Shown piece by piece: positions 8,975-17,516 of a stretch of 64,000 nucleotides of DNA (the stretch's first letter is position 1; each line of letters begins with the position of its first letter). This stretch comes from DASPKM01 sp035628135. GTDB taxonomy: Bacteria > Bacteroidota > Bacteroidia > Chitinophagales > Chitinophagaceae. Made by a program: the position numbers and the translations under genes. The DNA lies in NCBI GenBank assembly GCA_035628135.1, contig DASPKM010000010.1, positions 682,001 through 746,000 on the forward strand, written 5' to 3'. The notes beneath the pieces are model-generated. The model did not search any database, had not been told where the DNA came from, and was given only the letters and a program-made list of their open reading frames with translations.

Positions 8975-9076
8975 ATTGCTGCACCTATAAAAAAGTAATA
9001 AAAGATGTTGTCTCATTGCCAGCACAACCTGGCTGTGGAATCTTTGCCGTTCTGAATCTTATATTAAACTACTCTT

Positions 9077-9622
9077 ATGGCAGAACTCAACAACAGTGCC
9101 GGTGCCAACCGGCGCCAGGGCTTTGCGCGCGCTAAAAAATTGTCTACACGTGTTGACCTTACTCCTATGGTAGACCTTGGGTTTTTACTTATAACGTTCT
9201 TTGTGTTTACAACCACGGCCACCAGGCCACGTGTAATGCCTATGCATCTGCCAGCCGGCGACATTCATGATACGAACCTGGGCCAAAGCACCGTGCTGAC
9301 TTTGTTGCCTATTGATAAAGACAGGATATTCTATTATCACGGTGAACTTGCAGATGCAAACAAGGAGGGCCGGTATGGAATAACCAATTACTCCATTACT
9401 AATGGAGTTGGCCACGTTATCCGGCAAAAGCAGGAAGCTTTGGAAAAAACCGGTAAATACAAACGATCGGATGTTAAAGTGATTATACGGCCATCAGGAG
9501 GATCAAGCTACAAAAACGCTGTGGATATCCTGGATGAGATGGTGATCAACGACGTAAAGATCTATTTCCTGGATGCATTTTCAGCGCCAGAAAAAAACTT
9601 CCTGGCTTCTAAAGGCTTCTAA
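9077..9622 (+). CDS. ExbD/TolR-type biopolymer transport protein
   Basis: The 181-residue protein has a short cytoplasmic N-terminus, one membrane segment (about residues 32-50) and a periplasmic domain. The segment VDLTPMVDLGFLLITFF carries the conserved membrane aspartate used for proton coupling in ExbD/TolR. Family knowledge: ExbD works with ExbB and TonB (or TolQ/TolA) to energise outer-membrane transport. No exbB, tonB or tol gene is adjacent, so this is an orphan copy. A near-consensus box AATCTTTG lies upstream at about 9049-9056. The next gene follows after 24 bases and may be co-transcribed. Confidence 0.85.
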   Translation: MAELNNSAGANRRQGFARAKKLSTRVDLTPMVDLGFLLITFFVFTTTATRPRVMPMHLPAGDIHDTNLGQSTVLTLLPIDKDRIFYYHGELADANKEGRYGITNYSITNGVGHVIRQKQEALEKTGKYKRSDVKVIIRPSGGSSYKNAVDILDEMVINDVKIYFLDAFSAPEKNFLASKGF

Positions 9623-9646
9623 ATATCGTAACTTCCGCTGCCAACC

Positions 9647-11248
9647 ATGAACTACATTCGGCAGCACTCCCTTGTTTCTGCTTTGCTGGTCAACCTGGTA
9701 TTGTTCAGCGGTTTTTTTGTTTTCGCTTTTCCCATTTATCATTCGGGCGATGATGTGTACCTGCTGTACACACTTGCGGGCGGGTTCGGGCAAGCGCCTA
9801 CGGAGTTGCTGCATTATCATTATGGCATGCATCCATACCTGGGATGGATGCTCAAAAACCTGTTCGTTCAATATCCCGGGTTCAATTGGTTTACAGGTTT
9901 GCTATACCTGTTTCATTTTATTGCATGCACGGCCATCCTTACGCTATGGATGAGAAAAAACCCCGCTGCATTTATTGCTGGCTGTTATGCGCTGCTGTTT
10001 TTCGGGATCGAAATCCATTTCCTGCTGCACCCCAGCTTTACCAACACGGCATTTGTTACGGCTGCCGCGGGATTACTAATGCTGTATGTTCAATACCGCC
10101 AGCGAAGCGGCACCAATAACCTGCAGTTGTTCATCGGGTGGCTGCTTGTGTTTGTAGCGACAATGCTACGCTTGCATTTGCTTATTCCGGCCTTGTTATT
10201 GAGCGCGCCTTTCTTTTTGTTTGCGGCCAGCAGGCACCAACTGCCCAGGTTTTTTGTGCACGCGCTGGCAACCACGCTGTTTATCGCGGCCTTTGTATTG
10301 GTGCAACGGCGATACTACAACGATAATATTTCCGGTTGGCGGCAGGAAGAAAAATACAGGCAGACCGTTATCGCCCATTACAATATTCCCAAAGCGGCTT
10401 ACGACCAGCAACCCGAGGCCACCCGCATCAGTGCTGATTTTTTAGAAAAGGGCATTCTGTGGGACAAAGATTTCCTTTCAGAAAAACAGGTAATGGCAAC
10501 TACGAAGGCAATTAAACTCACCGGCGCCTGGCAGCAAAGCGATTTCAGGCAGAAAATGTATTGGGTAACCATCGAATACCGGCTGGGCATAGCCATACTG
10601 GCATTGATGCTTTTCTGGAAATTTCCTTCGCTGAACAAAAGAGAAAAAATTGCCGTGATGTCTTCCGGCGTATTGCTGGCAGTAATGTGCGCCGGCCTTT
10701 TATTGTTCAGGAAGCTGCCCGGTTACATCGTTACAGGTGGCATGCTGCAATGGATGGCCTTTACAGGCTTACCGGGAAGGAAATTGTTTCCACCTTCCCC
10801 CGTGCGGCGATGGTTGCTCCCGCTAACTGCCGCGCTACTGCTTAGCTGGTCGTTGCTACGCGTAAAAAAAACCAACCTGCGCAACATTCACCAGTATGGC
10901 CAATGGCGCTGCGCGTACAAGCAGGTAGCCAAAGCGAGGGATAAATTATTTGTTGTTACCGATGATAGGTTCCCCGCGGATTATTTTCACGTGTGGCATA
11001 CGCCGCGCCGCTATCCGTTGCCAAACCTGCTGTACAAGGATCATTTTCTCAACAACACCTACCAATCCGCTTTCGAAAAATTCGGCATTCAATCATCCAC
11101 GCAATTCCTGCACAACACCAACATTGTTTTTACAGGGGTTGTGCCCGCAACGCTGCTCAGGTATTATGAAATTAAAACCGGCAATACCAATGGAAGGCTG
11201 CGCTGGGTAGAAACACGGTCGTGCGTGCAAACCTGGCAACTATATTAG
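9647..11248 (+). CDS. Polytopic membrane protein, GT-C-like
   Basis: The 533-residue protein has roughly ten hydrophobic segments, the first at residues 9-28, and a soluble C-terminal part (about residues 420-533). The loop after the first membrane segment carries acidic residues (YHSGDDVYLLYTLAGGFG), the position of the catalytic acidic motif in GT-C glycosyltransferases that use polyprenyl-phosphate sugars. Similarity beyond that pattern is not obvious to me, so the enzyme class is inferred. It follows the ExbD gene by 24 bases and overlaps the stop of the convergent methyltransferase by four bases. Confidence 0.55.
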   Translation: MNYIRQHSLVSALLVNLVLFSGFFVFAFPIYHSGDDVYLLYTLAGGFGQAPTELLHYHYGMHPYLGWMLKNLFVQYPGFNWFTGLLYLFHFIACTAILTLWMRKNPAAFIAGCYALLFFGIEIHFLLHPSFTNTAFVTAAAGLLMLYVQYRQRSGTNNLQLFIGWLLVFVATMLRLHLLIPALLLSAPFFLFAASRHQLPRFFVHALATTLFIAAFVLVQRRYYNDNISGWRQEEKYRQTVIAHYNIPKAAYDQQPEATRISADFLEKGILWDKDFLSEKQVMATTKAIKLTGAWQQSDFRQKMYWVTIEYRLGIAILALMLFWKFPSLNKREKIAVMSSGVLLAVMCAGLLLFRKLPGYIVTGGMLQWMAFTGLPGRKLFPPSPVRRWLLPLTAALLLSWSLLRVKKTNLRNIHQYGQWRCAYKQVAKARDKLFVVTDDRFPADYFHVWHTPRRYPLPNLLYKDHFLNNTYQSAFEKFGIQSSTQFLHNTNIVFTGVVPATLLRYYEIKTGNTNGRLRWVETRSCVQTWQLY

Positions 11249-11964
11249 CCTTGCTTCTGCAATACCAGCACCAGGTAATGATTGTTCAATCCATCGGTAA
11301 GGAGCGAACGAATGCGCAAAAAGAATTTGCCAGGGTTCGATAAATAATATCTTACCAAACCCTTCCTGGCATTGCTGGTCCTTCCTGTTTTCTTTGAAAA
11401 TATCTCGCGGATGGAATAAGGTTGTCGTTGTACCAGCGATGCCACTTCCGCGAGTTTATGTTTGGCAAACAATGCGCGGAATGAACGCGCCGTAAAATCA
11501 TTTACATGATAAGGATTGGCATCAACCGAAGGGGTAACAGGTGCTGACGCTATCAACCGTCCGCCGGGAAGCAGCAATTCATACAAATGCGCTACCACAA
11601 CCGCGGGGTCCTGCAAATGCTCTATCGTTTCAAGGGAAACGATGTTCTGGAACCGGCCGGCATCAGTGAATTGCAGCACATCTTCACAAATAAACCTTAT
11701 GTCCGGGTGTGCATACCTGTTAGTAGCGTAGGCAATGGCATCGAAAGAAACATCCACTCCTATACAGGCATTACCGCTGCACTCAGCCAGTTGGCGCGTT
11801 CCATAACCCGTTCCGCAGGCTATGTCCAGCACGCGGCCTGGCAGTAGATGTTGGCAGGCGAAATGATAGCGCTCCAGGTGCAGCTTCAGGGAAAGTTGCG
11901 CGGCCTTATCACCAGTGCGCATAAGGTCCGGCATTATCCGCTCCATGGTTTCAACTTGCTGCAT
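11245..11964 (-). CDS. SAM-dependent class I methyltransferase
   Basis: From the ATG at 11964 the protein has 239 residues. Motif I is VLDIACGTGYGTRQLA, followed by an acidic strand end (CIGVDVSFDAIAYA), motif II-like FQNIVSLETIEHLQDP and LLPGGRLIASAP, matching the UbiE/COQ5-like or methyltransf_11/23 type. The start overlaps the stop of the upstream DUF2304 gene by one base (TAATG), which fixes the start and implies translational coupling. As the last gene of a glycosyltransferase operon it may methylate a lipid-linked sugar or related metabolite; the substrate is not determined. Confidence 0.85.
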   Translation of the reverse strand: MQQVETMERIMPDLMRTGDKAAQLSLKLHLERYHFACQHLLPGRVLDIACGTGYGTRQLAECSGNACIGVDVSFDAIAYATNRYAHPDIRFICEDVLQFTDAGRFQNIVSLETIEHLQDPAVVVAHLYELLLPGGRLIASAPVTPSVDANPYHVNDFTARSFRALFAKHKLAEVASLVQRQPYSIREIFSKKTGRTSNARKGLVRYYLSNPGKFFLRIRSLLTDGLNNHYLVLVLQKQG

Positions 11965-12299
11965 TATGCGGGCGTTGAAGGCGATTGCGCATCCATAAGG
12001 GCCTGGCGCCGCGCCAGCTCGGCCAGTTGCTGCTCTAGTTTTTTGATCTTGGCATACACCAGCAATATCAGGTAGCAAAAAGCGACAATAAATAAATAAA
12101 ACACAAGGTCGGCGCCGCGGCCCACGCCCAGCCAGCTTGCCAGCCGGGTGGTAACATTGGGAAATACCACCAGTACAATGCCCGCCACCATAATGGCGGC
12201 TATCAGCAGCTTATCCATAACCGCGCTGCGGAACCAGCGGAAATAAGAAATCAAAATCAGCAACAGGCCAATGATGAGTATGAGCTGGATAAGTTTCAT
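11964..12299 (-). CDS. DUF2304-family small membrane protein
   Basis: The 111-residue protein has about three hydrophobic segments (residues 3-18, 30-48 and 63-83) and a short coiled, charged C-terminus (KIKKLEQQLAELARRQ). Size, topology and position directly after a GT2 dolichyl-phosphate-mannose-synthase-like gene fit the DUF2304 family, whose members are habitually paired with such glycosyltransferases. The role is presumed to be membrane anchoring or activation of the partner. The stop codon overlaps the next start (TAATG). Confidence 0.7.
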   Translation of the reverse strand: MKLIQLILIIGLLLILISYFRWFRSAVMDKLLIAAIMVAGIVLVVFPNVTTRLASWLGVGRGADLVFYLFIVAFCYLILLVYAKIKKLEQQLAELARRQALMDAQSPSTPA

Positions 12300-12342
12300 C
12301 TGTTGACTATTATTTATATATTAAGTTAGATGGGATTGCCCC

Positions 12343-13023
12343 TCATCTGTTGATTTTTTTAAAAAGCAGGTCAAAAATAATATTAATGGAATTCCAGAGG
12401 CTTTGGCCCTTGTTCCTGGAATATGCGGTATAGTCGATGGTTACCGGCACCTCGCAATACCTCAGTTCATAATCTCTTATTTGGGACAAAATCTCGGATG
12501 CATGCGCCATTCTGTTTTCGGAAAAACGAATGAGATAAATTGCCTGGTAGCTTAAAGCCCTCAGGCCATTGTGCGCGTCGGTCAATAATATCCCGGTAAA
12601 TAGCCAGTTTACGTACCGCGCCAGCTTTAAAAATATGCGCCTGGTAAAAGGCATGTTCACCGGCTGGTGCTGCAAGAACCTTGACCCGAACACCACGTCG
12701 TACCCATCTTCCAGAACCAGTTTCAACAGCTTTCCAATGTCCGATGCGCGGTGCTGTCCATCGGCATCAAAATGTACCACCGCGGCAGCATCGTGCCGTT
12801 TAGCGAAATCCATTCCCGTTTGCAATGCGGCACCTTGTCCTATATTAACGTGGTGGCGCAGGTAATACACCGGGAAGGTTTTTACAATTGCCCCTGTCCC
12901 ATCCGAAGAACCATCGTCTACCACGATAATTTTGTGCCCGGTCTTCATTACCTCGTGCAATGTTTGCGCAATAACGGCAGCCTCGTTATATACCGGTATG
13001 ATGATGAAAATTTCGCTACCCAT
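12343..13023 (-). CDS. Family 2 glycosyltransferase, dolichyl-/polyprenyl-phosphate mannose synthase-like
   Basis: The 226-residue GT-A enzyme has IIIPVYNEAAVIAQTL at the N-terminus, the nucleotide-binding IIVVDDGSSDGTG, the DxD-type metal site VVHFDADGQH and the acceptor-side segment LTDAHNGLRALSY. This is the DPM1-like layout without C-terminal membrane helices. Such enzymes transfer a sugar from a nucleotide donor to a polyprenyl phosphate at the inner membrane face. Its start is three bases from the stop of the upstream GT-C-like gene and DUF2304 follows after 43 bases, which supports a lipid-linked sugar pathway. Confidence 0.9.
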   Translation of the reverse strand: MGSEIFIIIPVYNEAAVIAQTLHEVMKTGHKIIVVDDGSSDGTGAIVKTFPVYYLRHHVNIGQGAALQTGMDFAKRHDAAAVVHFDADGQHRASDIGKLLKLVLEDGYDVVFGSRFLQHQPVNMPFTRRIFLKLARYVNWLFTGILLTDAHNGLRALSYQAIYLIRFSENRMAHASEILSQIRDYELRYCEVPVTIDYTAYSRNKGQSLWNSINIIFDLLFKKINR

Positions 13024-13026
13024 GAT

Positions 13027-14670
13027 TTATCGGATGGCAGCAAGGTAAAAAGAAAAATTATAGCGGTGATCAACTTTCACCGGTTTATACCGTTCGAAAA
13101 ATGGGGCAAACCTGTTGCTAAAATCATCGCGTATAATGGCCACGAGCATTATTGGCCTGGAGGTTTTCAACGAATCATTCAGGGCATTGTAATCATACAG
13201 TACCGGCGCGCCTGACAAGCTCGCGATGTTCGCCAGCTCGTGATTGTTGGAACAAATAACCAGGTCAGGATGTTTTTCTTTCAGCCTTTTTACTACTTCC
13301 AGCGCGGCAATATCGGTTTGCTCATTTACTTTTTGCGTGCCCACCTCTTTTTTTATAATCACTTGCTTGCATAGGTAATATGCACTGTGCAGGATGCCCG
13401 AAAGCACCATCACAATTACCAATGCCCGCGCTATTTTATACAACAGCCCGCTGTGCTGCGGCCTGTACACCACAAAATACCAGAACACCCATTGTTGCAG
13501 GAACACAATCACAATAGCATAGTATCTCAACTCCTCCACATAGGTCCAGAACGGAGTGAACTCACCGGTATATGGAGCAAAGGTCAGCGACATAAACAAC
13601 AGCATGCCCGCGGTAGCCGCAGACACCACCAAAACAATATAGGCGTACAGGTTGCGGTTCCATCGTCCACGTCCTTTGCGGGCTTGCTCGGTACTGCCCG
13701 ACCCGCCGCTCCTCCACCATTTTATTACCCAATAGCAAAGGCCCGCCATTAACACATAGTTCACGATCCTTAGCAATAGTTCTGCTGTGTTGTATTTAAT
13801 TCGGAAAAGACGGCTCAGTTGTACGGTCATGAATTCCTGGTCGACCAGGCTTGCAGGTATCAACGCCCCGATCTCTAAAACATGCTCTGGAAAAAATCCC
13901 CTGCCGGTAGGATTTACGTACACCGGTTGACCACTGTGCCGGCTTTGATACAATAACAATAGCACGGCCGCGGTCATTACAATTACAGACCCTGTGAATG
14001 CCGCGGCAAACTGCCTGCGTTGCTGTGTGCGCAACGAATGCCACCCCCATACCACCAATGGCAAAATGGCAACGGGCAGGTATAAATATTTTAAAAAGAT
14101 GCAATAGCCGCACAGTAATGCGGCCACCACCGCTTTTATGATCAATCTTGTTTTTTGCGAATGCGCCCGCATGATAAGACCGATGGCCAGCGTCAAAAAC
14201 GATACGGCTGCTAAATCAGCAAACCATGCTCCCAGGAAAGCGTAAGGAAAAAACCCTGCGAACACCATGAACCCATTTACGGCCGTTGTTGGAAAGCGCA
14301 GGGCCGTAAGCGTTAGATAAATGCCGAGCAGGAAAAAAATAATCACCAACCCATTTACTACATATACCGACTCAACAGCATCGAGTGCGGATACGCGCAT
14401 TGTGCCCGCCAGCATCCAACTGTAACCGGGAGGCCATTTATTAATCGGTTCGTATATCTCTTGTGATAGATTTTCCGGCAGCACCCGGTGTGTTACAAAT
14501 CCATTTCCCTCAGCAACATTCCGCGCCGCCGCCACGCTGAAGGAATTATCGAAATGAAAATTGGGCAATACCGCCTGCCATGCATTCAGCGCCACTACCG
14601 CCACCACAAAAGCCACTACGCTCACAACGGGTGATGAAAATGTTTTTTGCAAGGATTCAAGTTTCGCCAT
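13027..14670 (-). CDS. GT-C-like polytopic membrane glycosyltransferase
   Basis: I place the start at the ATG at 14670 (MAKLESLQKTFSSP), giving 547 residues; the open frame runs further up to 14811 but would overlap the upstream gene heavily. There are about eleven hydrophobic segments. The first large external loop has FDNSFSVAAARNVAEGNGFV followed by KWPPGYSWMLAG, the layout of family-39-like glycosyltransferases (acidic residue, then ...G.GF... and PPGY). The donor would be a polyprenyl-phosphate sugar, as made by the adjacent GT2 enzyme; the acceptor is unknown. Five bases separate it from the upstream DUF3089 gene and three from the GT2 gene. Confidence 0.7.
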   Translation of the reverse strand: MAKLESLQKTFSSPVVSVVAFVVAVVALNAWQAVLPNFHFDNSFSVAAARNVAEGNGFVTHRVLPENLSQEIYEPINKWPPGYSWMLAGTMRVSALDAVESVYVVNGLVIIFFLLGIYLTLTALRFPTTAVNGFMVFAGFFPYAFLGAWFADLAAVSFLTLAIGLIMRAHSQKTRLIIKAVVAALLCGYCIFLKYLYLPVAILPLVVWGWHSLRTQQRRQFAAAFTGSVIVMTAAVLLLLYQSRHSGQPVYVNPTGRGFFPEHVLEIGALIPASLVDQEFMTVQLSRLFRIKYNTAELLLRIVNYVLMAGLCYWVIKWWRSGGSGSTEQARKGRGRWNRNLYAYIVLVVSAATAGMLLFMSLTFAPYTGEFTPFWTYVEELRYYAIVIVFLQQWVFWYFVVYRPQHSGLLYKIARALVIVMVLSGILHSAYYLCKQVIIKKEVGTQKVNEQTDIAALEVVKRLKEKHPDLVICSNNHELANIASLSGAPVLYDYNALNDSLKTSRPIMLVAIIRDDFSNRFAPFFERYKPVKVDHRYNFSFYLAAIR

Positions 14671-14675
14671 GCTGG

Positions 14676-15698
14676 TTATCGCTTCCAGAACATCCGGATG
14701 CGCGTTTGAATGTTCGAACGGATATTCAGGTAAAAAAGATTGATATCTCCTATGTGATAATTCGAGGTCCTGTACAAAAAGCCGCCCGGGAATTTCGGCT
14801 TGCTTACCCAAAGATAGCCGCCGTGCACCTGTGCGTCGGTCACCCCCTTATACAGTTTATTAAAATTGCGGAGCACTGCTCCCATGTTCAGGCTGGCAGG
14901 GGCATAGGTTTCATCGGTTGTCCAGCTTAGTGGGTTGGTAACGTACGAATCGCGGTAGCGCCACTCCATCTCCGGGTCGTGGCCCGTCCTGAAAGTACGC
15001 CATCCGCAAAAACAACCGGTTTGCAGCGAATCGGTGCAAGGCTTCAAAGCAGTGAATGCATTTTTAGGAATGTTCATGCCCGGTATATAAGCCACCACTA
15101 ACCGGTTGCCCAGCATAGTGCCGTCGAAAAATTCTTTCAATAGCCGCGTGGCATGCGTGCTGCCCTGGCTATGTGCGGCAATAATAATGGGCCTGCCGGC
15201 ATTCCATTGCTGCAGGTAATATTGAAAGGCAGCCCTCACATCGGCATAAGCCGAATCGAAAGCCAGTTTTGCTATAGCAGTATCCCTTACAAAATACGCC
15301 CGCAGGTGGGCCTGCCTGTAGCGGGGCGCAAACACCCTTTGTTCGTTGAAAACGCTGGCCTGGAACAGGATGGTGCCATAATCTGTTTTGGCATTCAGGG
15401 CCGGCTCGCCGAGGCCTGCATTCATGCGGGTATCCTCTTTTGCGGTAAAAGTGGTGGGATGAATAAAGAACACGTCTACGGTAGAATCCGGCAGGTATTC
15501 TTTTTGCAAGGGTAGCGGTACGCTGTCCGATGGATCTTTTTTATATGGATGCGCCGCCCAAAGATTCAGGTTGGCGTAATCGGGGCCCGCTTCGGAAACG
15601 GGAAAATCGTATTGTTTAATATAACGCGTATACGAAGGCGAACAGGATACGAGCAAGGCCAGGGACAATAAAACAAGCGCCTCCGGTACACGATGCAT
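14676..15698 (-). CDS. DUF3089 alpha/beta-hydrolase lipoprotein
   Basis: The 340-residue protein begins with a lipoprotein signal (lipobox LVSC, Cys at about residue 19). The mature domain fits DUF3089, a lipase-like alpha/beta hydrolase: VDVFFIHPTTF, then APRYRQAHL, the nucleophile elbow IIAAHSQGSTHATRLL with its serine, LVVAYIPGMNIP and a late histidine in QVHGGYLW. The substrate is unknown. It is the first gene of the minus-strand operon with two glycosyltransferases, DUF2304 and a methyltransferase, so a role in envelope glycan or lipid trimming is a contextual inference. Confidence 0.8.
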   Translation of the reverse strand: MHRVPEALVLLSLALLVSCSPSYTRYIKQYDFPVSEAGPDYANLNLWAAHPYKKDPSDSVPLPLQKEYLPDSTVDVFFIHPTTFTAKEDTRMNAGLGEPALNAKTDYGTILFQASVFNEQRVFAPRYRQAHLRAYFVRDTAIAKLAFDSAYADVRAAFQYYLQQWNAGRPIIIAAHSQGSTHATRLLKEFFDGTMLGNRLVVAYIPGMNIPKNAFTALKPCTDSLQTGCFCGWRTFRTGHDPEMEWRYRDSYVTNPLSWTTDETYAPASLNMGAVLRNFNKLYKGVTDAQVHGGYLWVSKPKFPGGFLYRTSNYHIGDINLFYLNIRSNIQTRIRMFWKR

Positions 15699-15759
15699 GA
15701 AAGTTTGTAATTTCGGGTAAATCTACTTACAAAATTGTTTAATCGCTTAAACGCTTGCT

Positions 15760-16704
15760 ATGGCTATACCTGTTGTAAATCTTGCCGATTTCCTTAGTGG
15801 CGATCCGCAACTGAAGCAAAAATTCGTGAACGACCTTGGAAAAGCGTATGAAGAATTTGGATTTGTTGCTGTAAAAAATCATGGCATCCCCGATGAACTT
15901 ATAGACCGGTTATATAAATACGTTCAGCAATTTTTTGCCATGCCCCTAGATGTAAAGAAAAGATATGAGGTGCCCGGCCTTGCGGGACAGCGCGGCTATA
16001 CATCTTTCGGCCGCGAACACGCCAAGGGCAGCGAGGCGCCCGACCTGAAAGAATTTTTTCAATACGGACAGGAAGTCAACGATGGCGATCCCATAAAAAG
16101 CGAGTATCCGGATAATGTTTCAGTCGAAGAAATAAAAGAGTTCAACCTCACCATGCAACAAGCGTACAGGGCCTTCGAAAGATCAGGCCGCGCTTTGCTA
16201 CAGGCTATTGCATTGTACCTTGACCTCGACGAACATTATTTCGACCAATACATTCACAACGGCAATTCTATTTTAAGGGCCATTCACTATCCGCCCATTA
16301 CTTCGGAGCCCAAGTCGGCTATACGCGCCGAGCAGCACGAGGACATTAACCTTATCACGCTGCTGGTAGGGGCCTCCGCCGATGGATTGCAGATACTGAC
16401 CAAACAAAACGAGTGGGTAGGAGTAACCTCACTGCCCGAGCAGATAGTGGTAAATGTGGGCGATATGCTGCAGCGGCTTACGAACAACAAGCTCAAATCG
16501 ACCACGCACCGGGTGGTAAATCCGCCCCGCGAAATGTGGCATACATCGCGCTTTTCTATTCCTTTCTTCCTGCATCCCAAGAGCGATATGAGCCTCGCCT
16601 GCCTGGATAGCTGTATCGACTCCAGCCATCCCAAAGCTTATGAAGATGCTACCGCCGGGGAGTACCTGGATGAAAGATTAAGGGAGATCGGGCTAAAAAA
16701 ATAA
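15760..16704 (+). CDS. Isopenicillin-N-synthase-like 2-oxoglutarate/Fe(II) oxygenase
   Basis: The 314-residue protein has the N-terminal DIOX_N domain (IPVVNLADFL, EEFGFVAVKNHGIPDELIDRLY) and the C-terminal double-stranded beta helix. Iron ligands are visible as the HxD pair in AEQHEDINLITLL and the later histidine in STTHRVVNPP; the 2OG-binding RxS is SRFSIPFF. These families hydroxylate, desaturate or cyclise small molecules; in bacteria outside secondary-metabolite clusters the substrate is usually unknown, as here. No biosynthetic cluster surrounds it. It diverges from the DUF3089 operon and ends at a strong terminator. Confidence 0.88.
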   Translation: MAIPVVNLADFLSGDPQLKQKFVNDLGKAYEEFGFVAVKNHGIPDELIDRLYKYVQQFFAMPLDVKKRYEVPGLAGQRGYTSFGREHAKGSEAPDLKEFFQYGQEVNDGDPIKSEYPDNVSVEEIKEFNLTMQQAYRAFERSGRALLQAIALYLDLDEHYFDQYIHNGNSILRAIHYPPITSEPKSAIRAEQHEDINLITLLVGASADGLQILTKQNEWVGVTSLPEQIVVNVGDMLQRLTNNKLKSTTHRVVNPPREMWHTSRFSIPFFLHPKSDMSLACLDSCIDSSHPKAYEDATAGEYLDERLREIGLKK

Positions 16705-16709
16705 TATCT

Positions 16710-16737
16710 AATTATTTATTATTAATTATTGATTATT
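16710..16737 (+). repeat. Four AT heptads (NATTATT)
   Basis: Directly after the oxygenase stop the sequence runs AATTATT TATTATT AATTATT GATTATT with exact 7-nt period, then breaks up at GATATCA. It is noncoding and precedes the terminator hairpin. Confidence 0.6.
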
Positions 16738-16790
16738 GATATCATGGTCTGATCTGGCGTCTACAATAGTTCATAGTAAGTATCAATATT

Positions 16791-16818
16791 AAAAAAGCGG
16801 GCTGAGCCGCTTTTTTTT
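16791..16818 (+). terminator. Intrinsic terminator after the oxygenase gene
   Basis: A perfect stem AAAAAAGCGG/CCGCTTTTTT (16791-16800 with 16807-16816) with a 6-nt loop GCTGAG is followed by more T. The A-tract on the left makes it usable on both strands. Confidence 0.9.
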
Positions 16819-16969
16819 ATGCCGTTCACAATTAATTCGCGCCATTTGTACAATCAGCTAAAAATTTTTTTTAATAGGACACGCCTGTTAACAATCTGTA
16901 AATCATAGATTTAAGGTTAAGCCAATTATCTTTCTATCCAAATTACCTTAATTAAGTAGGTACTTTGTG

Positions 16970-17001
16970 TTGCATAGTACTAAAAATTCTCCTTATATTT
17001 G
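16970..17001 (+). promoter_or_regulatory. Promoter of the padR-pspC operon
   Basis: A -33 TTG (16970-16972) is followed after 21 bases by TATATTTG (16994-17001), an exact TAnnTTTG -7 box. The predicted start of transcription is near 17005, leaving a leader of about 110 nt before padR. Confidence 0.75.
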
Positions 17002-17020
17002 TGTTGTCAATTTAAAAACA

Positions 17021-17128
17021 ATGGCTATCCTTAATCAACATATACATAAAAACCCGACCTGCAATCTCCCGGCTTCGTGCCGGGAGGTTGACGGCGGCAG
17101 CAAAAACGATTATCGTTATGAATATTGA
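17021..17128 (+). CDS. Possible 35-codon upstream ORF in the padR leader
   Basis: An ATG at 17021, preceded by an A-rich stretch of the kind used for initiation in this phylum, opens a frame of 35 codons that stops at 17126-17128, overlapping the start of padR (17118) in another frame. It begins about 16 bases after the predicted transcription start. A hairpin lies inside it. It may be a leader peptide that couples or attenuates padR translation. The peptide has no recognisable family, so this is a weak call. Confidence 0.3.
   Translation: MAILNQHIHKNPTCNLPASCREVDGGSKNDYRYEY
17066..17086 (+). promoter_or_regulatory. Leader hairpin upstream of padR
   Basis: A perfect 8-bp stem CTCCCGGC/GCCGGGAG with the 5-nt loop TTCGT. 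There is no T tract behind it, so it is not an intrinsic terminator; it could shape the leader or affect translation of the upstream ORF and padR. Confidence 0.55.
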
Positions 17129-17489
17129 AAATACACAAAGCCAAATGCGGAAAGGGATACTGGAATTCTGTATCCTTTCCATCATCCGCCGCGGCGAGGC
17201 TTACCCGAGTGATATCGTGGAAGAGATGAGGGCAGCCAACCTCCAAATACTGGAAGGAACATTATACCCCTTGCTCACCCGCCTCAAAAATGCCGACATG
17301 CTTACCTACCGCTGGGTAGAAAGCAATTCAGGTCCCCCGAGGAAATATTTTTCATTAACCGACAAGGGACTGCAATTCTACCGCGAGCTGGAAGCCACCT
17401 GGAACGAGCTGGCGAATGCCGTGAATACACTGGCCACTAACAACGAACAATTGACCAAGTCACCGATCAACAACACAGATACTCTCTAA
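17118..17489 (+). CDS. PadR-family transcriptional regulator
   Basis: The ATG at 17118 gives 123 residues starting MNIENTQSQMRKGILEFCIL; a TTG at 17088 is less likely. The winged-helix domain shows GEAYPSDIVEEM, LQILEGTLYPLLTRLKNADM (recognition helix) and the wing SGPPRKYFSLTDKG, all classic PadR features, with a C-terminal dimerisation helix. PadR proteins are usually repressors that answer to small ligands or stress and often control the neighbouring gene. It is followed after 27 bases by a double PspC-domain protein, a recurring Bacteroidota pairing, so it probably autoregulates this operon. Confidence 0.92.
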   Translation: MNIENTQSQMRKGILEFCILSIIRRGEAYPSDIVEEMRAANLQILEGTLYPLLTRLKNADMLTYRWVESNSGPPRKYFSLTDKGLQFYRELEATWNELANAVNTLATNNEQLTKSPINNTDTL

Positions 17490-17516
17490 ACTTCAACCAA
17501 CAATAATAATGTCATC

